Shown here: positions 57,060 to 64,000 of the stretch, in pieces
How the letters are laid out: every line of letters begins with the position of its first letter
Numbering within the stretch: the stretch's first letter is position 1
From: Oxalobacteraceae bacterium
GTDB lineage: Bacteria > Pseudomonadota > Gammaproteobacteria > Burkholderiales > Burkholderiaceae_D
Reading direction: 5' to 3'
DNA length: 64,000 nt
NCBI GenBank assembly: GCA_025352145.1
Contig: JANXTY010000048.1
Coordinates: forward strand, 1-64,000
Program-made: the position numbers and the translations under genes
The notes under the pieces: model-generated
Database searches by the model: none
What the model was told of the DNA's origin: nothing
The model's input: only the letters and a program-made list of their open reading frames with translations

Positions 57060-58850
57060 TTAAAACAAATCCGCATCGAGTTCCATCAGATTAGCCGAAC
57101 CCGAACGCGCCTGCCGGATCAGCATGGCTGTTTCTGGCAGTAAACGGGCAAAGTAAAAACGTGCGGTGGCCAATTTTGCTTTGTAAAACGGATCGCCGCT
57201 ATCCTCCTTCTCCAACGCAATTTTCGCCATTCGCGCAAAGAAATAGCTGTATACCAAATGGCCGACTACACGCAAATACGGTACCGCTGCTGCGCCGACT
57301 TCGTCTGGATTTTGGAAGGCTTTCATGCCAATTTCCATCGTTAATTTGGTGACTTTACCGCCGATGTCGGCGAGTGGCGTGATGAATTCGCTCATTGCTT
57401 CATCAGTCCCATTGTCCTCCACAAAGGCCTGGATCTGGGCTCCGAATTGTCGCAGCTTGGCCCCGTTGTCCATCAATATCTTACGCCCCAGCAAATCGAG
57501 TGATTGAATGGTGTTGGTGCCTTCATAAATCATGTTGATGCGTGCATCGCGTACGTACTGTTCCATGCCCCATTCGGCAATGAAACCATGACCGCCAAAA
57601 ACTTGCATCGCTTCGGATGTGGCGATCCAGCCATTATCGGTAATGAAGGCTTTGACGATCGGTGTCAGCAAAGCGACCTGGTTGGCAGCGTCTTTACGTA
57701 CTTCTTCGTCGGGATGATTGAGTTCTTTGTCGATTTGCAAGGCGACGTAAGAAGTGAAAGCGCGCGCGCCTTCGGCATAGGTTTTCGCCGTTAATAACAT
57801 GCGTCGTACGTCAGGATGGACGATGATCGGGTCGGCGGGTTTATCCGTTACTTTGGGCCCGGTGAGGCTGCGACCTTGAATCCGGTCCTTGGCATAGGCC
57901 AGGGCGTTTTGATACGCTACTTCGGTCAGGCCGAGCGATTGCATGCCGACGCCGAGACGCGCTGCATTCATAAACACAAACATCGCATTCAAACCCTTGT
58001 TGGGTTCACCGATGATGGAACCAATGGCCCCATCCAGATTCATCTGGCAGGTTGCATTGCCGTGAATGCCCATTTTTTCTTCAATGGCCCCGCAAGTAAT
58101 CGGGTTGCGTGCGCCTAGTGTGCCATCGGCATTAGGTAAAAATTTCGGCACCAGGAAGAGGGAAATTCCTTTCGACCCTTCCGGTGCATCGGGCAAGCGG
58201 GCTAACACCAGATGCAGGATGTTTGCAGCTATATCATGCTCGCCAGCCGAGATAAAAATTTTGCTGCCGGTGATCTTGTAGGAACCATCGCTTTGTGGTT
58301 CGGCCTTGGAGCGCAGCAAGCCGAGGTCGGTGCCGCAATGCGCTTCGGTCAGGCACATGGTGCCGGTCCATTCTCCCGCCACCAGTTTAGGAAGGTATAG
58401 GTTTTTTTGCTCCGGCGATCCGTGTTCCAGCAGGCATTCATAAGCGCCATGCGACAAGCCGGGATACATGGACCAGGCTTGGTTAGACGAATTGAGCATT
58501 TCGTAAAACGAATTGTTCAGCAGCACCGGCAAACCTTGTCCGCCATATTCTGGATCACAGGAAAGAGAAGGCCAGCCTGCATCGATGTATTGCTTGTAGG
58601 CTTCCTTAAATCCCTTGGGCGCGTTTACAGCGTGGGTAGTCTGGTCATAGTGACAGCCTTCGCGATCACCCGAATGGTTTAATGGAAAGAGCACAGCGGA
58701 AGTAAATTTCCCTCCTTCTTCCAGAACCTGATTGATGATGTCTGCATCAATCTCTTGGTATTTTGGAAGTAGTTTCAGTTCCTCTTCAACATGCAAGAGT
58801 TCGTGTAGTACAAATTGCATATCCCGTAATGGCGCGACGTACTGACCCAT
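57060..58850 (-). CDS. acyl-CoA dehydrogenase (FadE-like, long form)
   Basis: A 596-residue flavoenzyme with an extra N-terminal helical segment (acyl-CoA dehydrogenase N-terminal extension), the FAD/substrate core (GTMCLTEAHCGTDLGLL) and the catalytic Glu in YEGTNTIQSLDLLG near residue 440. The C-terminal extension is typical of the 590-600 residue class. It oxidises acyl-CoA to trans-2-enoyl-CoA, the first step of the pathway encoded downstream. It lies 16 bases after the TetR gene. Confidence 0.94.
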   Translation of the reverse strand: MGQYVAPLRDMQFVLHELLHVEEELKLLPKYQEIDADIINQVLEEGGKFTSAVLFPLNHSGDREGCHYDQTTHAVNAPKGFKEAYKQYIDAGWPSLSCDPEYGGQGLPVLLNNSFYEMLNSSNQAWSMYPGLSHGAYECLLEHGSPEQKNLYLPKLVAGEWTGTMCLTEAHCGTDLGLLRSKAEPQSDGSYKITGSKIFISAGEHDIAANILHLVLARLPDAPEGSKGISLFLVPKFLPNADGTLGARNPITCGAIEEKMGIHGNATCQMNLDGAIGSIIGEPNKGLNAMFVFMNAARLGVGMQSLGLTEVAYQNALAYAKDRIQGRSLTGPKVTDKPADPIIVHPDVRRMLLTAKTYAEGARAFTSYVALQIDKELNHPDEEVRKDAANQVALLTPIVKAFITDNGWIATSEAMQVFGGHGFIAEWGMEQYVRDARINMIYEGTNTIQSLDLLGRKILMDNGAKLRQFGAQIQAFVEDNGTDEAMSEFITPLADIGGKVTKLTMEIGMKAFQNPDEVGAAAVPYLRVVGHLVYSYFFARMAKIALEKEDSGDPFYKAKLATARFYFARLLPETAMLIRQARSGSANLMELDADLF

Positions 58851-58866
58851 ATGTTTCTCCTGGCGG

Positions 58867-59514
58867 CTAAAGTGGTTGTGCTGCTTTTTTTGTGGCGGGT
58901 GGTAATTTTTTTGTTGCGAGCGATTCCGTAGTTTGATAATTCTGAATCAAACGTTCAAAACTGAGTTGCGCGCGTTCTATGCTCCCGGGAATTTGTAAAA
59001 AACGGGTGTCGTGATGCAGTCCGAGAACCAATGCATTCAACTCGTACACGACTTGCAAAGGATCCGTGTTTTCCTTTAAATCTCCGACTTCAATGCTAAG
59101 GCGTACACACTTCAACAGCGCTTCCCGCCACTCTTTGACAATGGCAATGAGGGCATCCCGAACCGGGCCCGGCTTGTCATCGTATTCCACCGCTCCGCTA
59201 ATATAGATGCAACCGGAAGCAAGTTCAACGCTGACGCGTTTGATCCATCCCTCAAACATGGCACGCAAGCGCGGTAAGCCACGTGCTTTTTGCAAACTGG
59301 GGTAAAACACTGCTTGCTCAAAACGATCATGGTATTGCTTCACTACTGCAATTTGTAAATCCTCGCGCGAACCGAAATGGGAAAAAACACCGGACTTGCT
59401 CATGCCCATTTTCTCCGCCAGCAAACCGATGGTCAAACCCTCAATACCTTCGCGACTAGCCAAATCCAGCGCTACAGCGAGAATAGCAGTACGTGTGAGT
59501 TCACCCTTGCGCAT
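58867..59514 (-). CDS. TetR-family regulator of the beta-oxidation cluster
   Basis: A 215-residue regulator. The N-terminal helix-turn-helix spans about residues 8-55 (LTIGLLAEKMGMSKSGVFSHF), followed by a helical ligand domain and a Lys/Ala/Pro-rich tail. It is the first gene of the minus-strand unit with acyl-CoA dehydrogenase, so it likely controls that unit in response to an acyl-CoA or fatty acid; the ligand is inferred from context. Confidence 0.92.
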   Translation of the reverse strand: MRKGELTRTAILAVALDLASREGIEGLTIGLLAEKMGMSKSGVFSHFGSREDLQIAVVKQYHDRFEQAVFYPSLQKARGLPRLRAMFEGWIKRVSVELASGCIYISGAVEYDDKPGPVRDALIAIVKEWREALLKCVRLSIEVGDLKENTDPLQVVYELNALVLGLHHDTRFLQIPGSIERAQLSFERLIQNYQTTESLATKKLPPATKKAAQPL

Positions 59515-60083
59515 AAATTTTAGTGTCCCATTAATAATGTTTTAAAGCTAGAGGGCGTGCAACACTTCGGCATTGCCAAGCTTGCCCCCTGTCAAGGAGA
59601 GTTCATTACATTTATAAATTCGAACGATCGTACTATTTTATCCCGAGTAAGTCAATTTTGCGTTTGGTGCGCGCTTTGTAGTTGAAACCGCCGGATGTTT
59701 TGCTCAAGGTGATACGCTTTATGTGAATTTGAAGTAACTGAGGTTACGCAGAGCACGGCATGCCCCACTGGCGTGCCATACATCCACCGATGTGGATACC
59801 ATTGCGCCAACCCGGCGTACTTAGTAGAACTGTAAACGCGGTGTACTTAAGTGAGTGACTTAAATATTTTTGTTGGTGTTTGGCATTTTGCCACTGCCTT
59901 ACCAGCTTGTGGACAATAGGGGTACGTCGATATACTAATGATCGTTGTTTCCATCAAAAATGAATCAAAATATAGCGTTGTGCGAAAAACAGGTTCGCTA
60001 TCAGAGCGGGTGGATTGTAGTACAAGAAAATTAAGGTGGTTAGATTCTCTATCCGCCATTCAATATAGATAGAAAATGTAAAA
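59515..60083. other. intergenic region between the tetR and Sel1 genes (569 bp)
   Basis: No gene is supported. It holds the promoters of two divergent genes, a palindrome at 59624-59631 that may be a TetR operator, and a diverged copy of the GCACGGCATGCC repeat near 59753-59764. Confidence 0.5.
59621..59633. promoter_or_regulatory. possible TetR operator
   Basis: CGAACGATCGTAC contains the perfect 8-bp palindrome ACGATCGT about 107 bases upstream of the tetR start. TetR sites often have this form, but the flanks are not symmetrical and the distance is large. Confidence 0.3.
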
Positions 60084-61622
60084 ATGAAGACACATCTGAA
60101 CTGGTTTATGGCGATTGCTGTGGCGGGCGTGCTTGGCCTGGGCTTGTCGGTAGAAGCACAAGAAACAGCAATGGCACCTGCCAAAGCGGCCACGCAAGTT
60201 CCTGTTGAGCAGGAGGTGACGACTGTGACGGTGTTTGGTCGTATGCCGACAAGGCCGACCAACACTGTCCGACGCTTAAACAGATCATCTGGCTCGTCAT
60301 GCGCATTTACACCTGGTTCACAGGACGGCATTGTTGATAATTATCTTGACGATGTCTATGGCGTCCGACGTGAAGGGGACGATACAAATTCTTTGCAGAC
60401 CGATGGTAATGGTGTCGTTTCTCAAGAACCGGAAGGATTCAGGGATTCTAGTCCCTACGGCGATGCTTCCCGCGAGACCAAACCACGTATCGGCGTCGAT
60501 GCTGCAGGTGAGCGTAGTGGCTGCAGTCAGTCGGATTATAATTTTGCAGCCGGTCGTAATTATATTTTGCGTAAAGACACGACATTGAGGGACGCTTTTG
60601 CTGCCTATAATGCGGGCAATTTCTCGAAGGCGGTTGAGTTATTCAAACAAGCGTATTCAAAAATTGGCTACGATGAAGCTGCCCTCATGCTGGGGGATTT
60701 GTATCTGTACGGGCAAGGCACAAAACGCGATACGAAGGAAGCGATTGCCTGGTACACCAAATTGGCGGAAGCCCGTTTAGATCAAAGCCATTATGTGCGA
60801 TTCAATCCAAAGAGCCCGAACCGGGGTTCATCCAGGGTGCAAGCGCAGATGAAGTTGGCGCGCATTTATATGACCGGATTTGATGTGCCTAAAGATCCTA
60901 AAGAAGCACGCCACTGGTACAAAGCGGCGGATGACCTGGACTTTATCCCTGCACGCTATGTGTTGGGGCGTATGTATCAATCGGGTTATGGCGGGGAGAA
61001 AAATATTAAGCAAGCCGTTAAGCTCTATAGCGATGCAGCCGAATATGGTTATGTGCCCGCACAATATGCGCTAGCCAATCTGTACTTTTCTGGCGATGAA
61101 ATTGCGCAGGATTTCACTGCTGCATTTGAGTGGTATCAGCAAGTGGCATTCAATCCCTACGTAACTAATAAAAAACCGTATGCGCAGTTTTTCTTGGCTA
61201 AAATGTATGATCAGGGGCAGGGCGTAAAAGGTGATCCTGTACGTGCTTTTGCTTTTTATAAACTCGCTGCTGTGGCCGGTCATCCTGATGCACAAAATGC
61301 CTTGGCAACTTATTTCTATACCGGCCAACTAGTGGATAAGAACCTGACTATTACCCGCAAGTTGTTTAGCGCGGCTGCTACACAAGGTCAGCCTTCTGCT
61401 ATGGTTAATCTTGCTGCCATGTTGTTGAAGGGGGAGGGGGGCGAAAAAGACGTCGTTAAGGCTTATGTCTGGCTGAAACTGGCCGGCAAATTAGGCCACA
61501 CGGATGCCCCTGCTGCTGCGGCTAAATTAGAGGCAAAATTAACGCCAGAGCAAAAGGTACAGGCTGAAGTTATTTTGAGTCCAAGACCGGCAGCAAAGCC
61601 TGCTGTAGTGCAGGCTAAATAA
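60084..61622 (+). CDS. exported Sel1-repeat (TPR-like) protein
   Basis: A 512-residue protein with a signal peptide ending near SVEAQ (residue 26). A region of about 150 residues with no recognised domain, rich in Asp, Gly and Ser and with several cysteines, precedes a series of Sel1-like repeats (about 190-500), each of the form AxYxLGxMYxxGxG, for example ALMLGDLYLYGQGTKRD and AQYALANLYFSGD. Such repeats mediate protein contacts in the periplasm or envelope. A low-complexity Ala/Pro/Lys tail ends it. The binding partner is unknown; the rhomboid protease gene follows 102 bases later. Confidence 0.85.
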   Translation: MKTHLNWFMAIAVAGVLGLGLSVEAQETAMAPAKAATQVPVEQEVTTVTVFGRMPTRPTNTVRRLNRSSGSSCAFTPGSQDGIVDNYLDDVYGVRREGDDTNSLQTDGNGVVSQEPEGFRDSSPYGDASRETKPRIGVDAAGERSGCSQSDYNFAAGRNYILRKDTTLRDAFAAYNAGNFSKAVELFKQAYSKIGYDEAALMLGDLYLYGQGTKRDTKEAIAWYTKLAEARLDQSHYVRFNPKSPNRGSSRVQAQMKLARIYMTGFDVPKDPKEARHWYKAADDLDFIPARYVLGRMYQSGYGGEKNIKQAVKLYSDAAEYGYVPAQYALANLYFSGDEIAQDFTAAFEWYQQVAFNPYVTNKKPYAQFFLAKMYDQGQGVKGDPVRAFAFYKLAAVAGHPDAQNALATYFYTGQLVDKNLTITRKLFSAAATQGQPSAMVNLAAMLLKGEGGEKDVVKAYVWLKLAGKLGHTDAPAAAAKLEAKLTPEQKVQAEVILSPRPAAKPAVVQAK

Positions 61623-61724
61623 TTCGGATGGGGGTACCCCGCATTTGGAGCCTTGGTCAAAACAGCGTCCGAAGTATTACGACAGCACGAGCACCAACTG
61701 CACGCTACCCGTTTACGATAATGG

Positions 61725-62315
61725 ATGCCAACATTGAAAAAATCCCGTTTGTTTGGCGCGGCACGTAGCCAGGTATTTATTCTGAGCTGTTTTGTTGCCT
61801 TGATGTGGGCAACAGAATGCGTCAATTTTTTTCTCGGCGGTCGCTTGAATCAATTCGGGATTTTGCCGCGTGAGGTGATCGGTTTGCGTGGCATCGTGTT
61901 CGCACCATTCCTCCACGCCGACTTCGCCCATTTGATTGCCAATACCATTCCCTTCATTTGTCTGGGATGGGTTGTGCTGCTGCGGGGTACCAATAATTTT
62001 TTTACAGTTACTTTGATCGTGATGCTGATCGGTGGGCTGGGTACGTGGTTGATTTCTTCTGCGGGAACCGTACATATTGGTGCTAGTGGTGTGGTGTTTG
62101 GCTATCTCGGATTTTTGATGTCGCGCGGGTATTTTGAGCGTAGTTTGGTGTCCATTGTGCTGTCGATTGTGGTTGGATTTTTCTACGGAGGTTATCTATG
62201 GGGTGTGTTGCCGGGACGAATGGGCATCTCCTGGCAAGGCCATCTGTTCGGATTTATGGGGGGTGTATTGGCGGCACGGTATGTGGCCAGAAAAACGCGA
62301 CAGGGCGCACGATAG
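61725..62315 (+). CDS. rhomboid-family intramembrane serine protease
   Basis: A 196-residue membrane protein with about six hydrophobic helices. The catalytic Ser is S121 in the GASG motif, paired with H173 in the last helix (WQGHLFGFMGG). The H69-xxx-N73 region (HADFAHLIANT) matches the rhomboid motif HxxxN used for the oxyanion hole. All active residues are present, so it should be active. Its substrate is unknown. Confidence 0.92.
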   Translation: MPTLKKSRLFGAARSQVFILSCFVALMWATECVNFFLGGRLNQFGILPREVIGLRGIVFAPFLHADFAHLIANTIPFICLGWVVLLRGTNNFFTVTLIVMLIGGLGTWLISSAGTVHIGASGVVFGYLGFLMSRGYFERSLVSIVLSIVVGFFYGGYLWGVLPGRMGISWQGHLFGFMGGVLAARYVARKTRQGAR

Positions 62316-62413
62316 CTGGACGTACAGTTGCGCCTCGATCCCCTATCTCGCCGCTCGCTGCAGTTGTGCAGAAGGTTTCAGATCAGGTTAGGCGTAGAAG
62401 AGGTACTCATCAT

Positions 62414-62836
62414 TTAGCGTAATCGGCCAATATAGGTTTGATCAATGATGGCATTCTGATCGGATCTGGGGATCAAAGCGGTTTCAGGCTGTGACGTGCG
62501 TTTCGCCTCTATTTTTATCGCTGTGGCGACTGGAATAGGCCCCACCTCCGGCGTGGAAAACCTTGTCAATAGCGGCGTGGGGGGCGAGGTGTGTATAAAA
62601 AGACCGTCTTCTCCAAAATAGATTTCTTCAAGTTTTGCGCAGATTTTTTGTAAATCTTCATGAGGAAGCCGCAGGGAAAAGTCCAGTATGTAGCGGCAAT
62701 ATTTGGAATCGATACGCATGTACTCGATGTCAGTGACTCTTTCATTCAACCGTCGGAGAATGACATGCATTCGACTCATGAGTGCAAACGCTGCATTCTC
62801 TAATTGAACCCGTTGGATATCACTTTTGGCATTCAT
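62414..62836 (-). CDS. ACT-like small protein coupled to the ammonium transporter
   Basis: A 140-residue soluble protein. Residues 7-76 follow the beta-alpha-beta-beta-alpha-beta layout of ACT domains, with VQLENAAFALMSRMHVIL resembling the small-subunit start of acetolactate synthase, then VTDIEYMRID and LRLPHEDLQKICAKLEEIY. The tail (about 80-140) is Pro/Thr-rich and probably disordered. Its ATG overlaps the amt stop by 4 bases (ATGA), so it is translated with the transporter. The place next to amt is usually held by a PII gene; this protein may play a regulatory role instead. That function is inferred only. Confidence 0.6.
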   Translation of the reverse strand: MNAKSDIQRVQLENAAFALMSRMHVILRRLNERVTDIEYMRIDSKYCRYILDFSLRLPHEDLQKICAKLEEIYFGEDGLFIHTSPPTPLLTRFSTPEVGPIPVATAIKIEAKRTSQPETALIPRSDQNAIIDQTYIGRLR

Positions 62837-64000
62837 AATATATGTTCCCCATGTAACTCCAGATCAAGGCCTTCTCTTTCTTGTTCCTCGCTCACGCGCA
62901 GTCCGACCAGCATGCTCACGATCCACAAAATGACAGCGGTCATTGCTCCCGAATAGATAATGGTGACAACCACGCCAAACGCCTGCTTGGCAAGGCTCCC
63001 TTCTACGCCACCAATGCTTTTAAGCGCAAATATTCCCGTAAGTAATGCGCCTACTATCCCACCCACCGCATGTACGCCAAACACATCGAGTGAATCGTCG
63101 TATCCTGCCATCGACTTCAGGGAAGTGGCCCCCCAATAACACGCAATTCCAGCAACGCCGCCGATAACGAGCGCCCCAGTGGCATCCACAAAGCCAGATG
63201 CGGGAGTAATCGCCACTAATCCAGCCACAGCGCCCGACACCATACCCAATACCGATGGCTTACCGCGGCGTATCCATTCGACCAGCATCCATGCCATCGC
63301 AGAAACTGCGGTCGCTATTTGTGTGACCAACATCGCCATGCCGGCGCGGCCATCGGCCGCACCTGCTGACCCCGCATTGAATCCAAACCAGCCTACCCAG
63401 AGCAGAGATGCGCCCATGACAGTTAACAAGAGATTGTGCGGAGGCATGGGTTCTTTTCCAAAGCCGATGCGTGGACCCACGATCAAAGCGGCTACCAGGC
63501 CTGACACGCCGGCATTGATGTGCACGACGGTACCGCCTGCAAAATCAAGTACGCCAAAGGCAGCGAGCCAGCCCGCCGGTTCCCACACCCAGTGGGCGAC
63601 AGGCACGTAGACGATGAGTGACCATAGTGCGATGAATAGCAGCAATGCAGAGAATTTCATACGCTCAGCAAACGCACCCGTGATGAGGGCGGGCGTGATA
63701 ATGGCAAACGTCATCTGGAACATCATGAATACGCTTTCTGGAATGGTCGGCGCAATGTGACTGACGGTAAGTTGTCCCGTATCTTTTAAATACATCATGC
63801 CCTCCAACATAAGCCGATCAAGGCTGCCGAGATACGCTGATCCAGGCGTAAACGCCAAACTGTAGCCAACGACAACCCATAAAATCGTCACGATGCAGGT
63901 GGTGGCAAAGCTATGTGCCACGGTACCCAGGGCATTTTTCTTTCTGACCATGCCCGTATAAAACAGCGCCAGACCGGGTATGGTCATTAGCAATACCAAT
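62833..64000 (-). CDS. amt: ammonium transporter, 5' end outside the window
   Basis: The C-terminal 389 or so residues of an Amt/MEP/Rh-family channel; the N-terminus lies beyond base 64000. The visible part begins in the first conserved helix (IPGLALFYTGMVRKKN). The family motif VVHINAGVSGLVAALIVG near residue 155 of the fragment and the later GVHAVGGIVGALLTG hold the pore histidines. About ten helices are visible. The C-terminal cytoplasmic tail is short (EREGLDLELHGEHIL). Confidence 0.95.
   Translation of the reverse strand, partial: LVLLMTIPGLALFYTGMVRKKNALGTVAHSFATTCIVTILWVVVGYSLAFTPGSAYLGSLDRLMLEGMMYLKDTGQLTVSHIAPTIPESVFMMFQMTFAIITPALITGAFAERMKFSALLLFIALWSLIVYVPVAHWVWEPAGWLAAFGVLDFAGGTVVHINAGVSGLVAALIVGPRIGFGKEPMPPHNLLLTVMGASLLWVGWFGFNAGSAGAADGRAGMAMLVTQIATAVSAMAWMLVEWIRRGKPSVLGMVSGAVAGLVAITPASGFVDATGALVIGGVAGIACYWGATSLKSMAGYDDSLDVFGVHAVGGIVGALLTGIFALKSIGGVEGSLAKQAFGVVVTIIYSGAMTAVILWIVSMLVGLRVSEEQEREGLDLELHGEHIL

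Overview
The window looks like a chromosome segment of a betaproteobacterium in the order Burkholderiales, most likely Oxalobacteraceae (Herminiimonas/Glaciimonas-like). This rests on gene order and protein flavour, not on a database search. The backbone is a complete division and cell wall (dcw) cluster in the usual Burkholderiales order, followed by peroxiredoxin, lpxC, a DUF721/DciA gene, an M23 peptidase and secA.

Layout. (1) Bases 1-4400 are accessory and full of mobile-element debris: the 3' end of a group II intron, a small secreted protein, a deleted IS4-family element with its inverted repeats, a TonB-dependent receptor, and two N-terminal transposase stubs (ISAs1-like and IS630-like) that abut a 99-bp repeat shared with position 49.0 kb. 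(2) 4.69-22.4 kb is the dcw cluster mraZ-rsmH-ftsL-ftsI-murE-murF-mraY-murD-ftsW-murG-murC-ddl-ftsQ-ftsA-ftsZ, all on the plus strand and mostly overlapping. It starts from a promoter covered by four 10-bp-spaced MraZ boxes. (3) 22.6-30.7 kb holds a peroxiredoxin with a terminator, an inserted secreted esterase (CE12-like), lpxC, dciA, an M23 peptidase and secA. (4) 30.9-35.5 kb holds a fused indolepyruvate ferredoxin oxidoreductase and phenylalanine hydroxylase, both for aromatic amino acid breakdown. (5) 35.8-40.7 kb is a GntR(YtrA)-controlled operon with two ABC ATPases and two membrane proteins. (6) 40.9-48.9 kb holds cca, a glutathione S-transferase, a soluble lytic transglycosylase, 5-formyl-THF cyclo-ligase, and a methyl-cycle operon ahcY-holin-like-metF under a clear SAH riboswitch. 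(7) 49.0-52.1 kb holds a 341-bp terminal-inverted-repeat element and a three-gene ExbB-ExbD-TonB/TolA-like operon. The third protein ends in a sugar-binding-like beta domain instead of a TonB C-terminus. (8) 52.3-59.5 kb is a TetR-linked fatty acid beta-oxidation cluster. (9) 60.1-64 kb holds a Sel1-repeat protein, a rhomboid protease, an ACT-like small protein and an ammonium transporter cut by the window end.

Most of the window is housekeeping. The least conventional parts are the ExbBD operon with its unusual third component, the ACT-like protein translationally coupled to the ammonium transporter where a PII gene is more usual, and the layered mobile-element remnants at 4.0-4.4 kb that connect to the element at 49 kb. 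No rRNA, tRNA or CRISPR array was seen.
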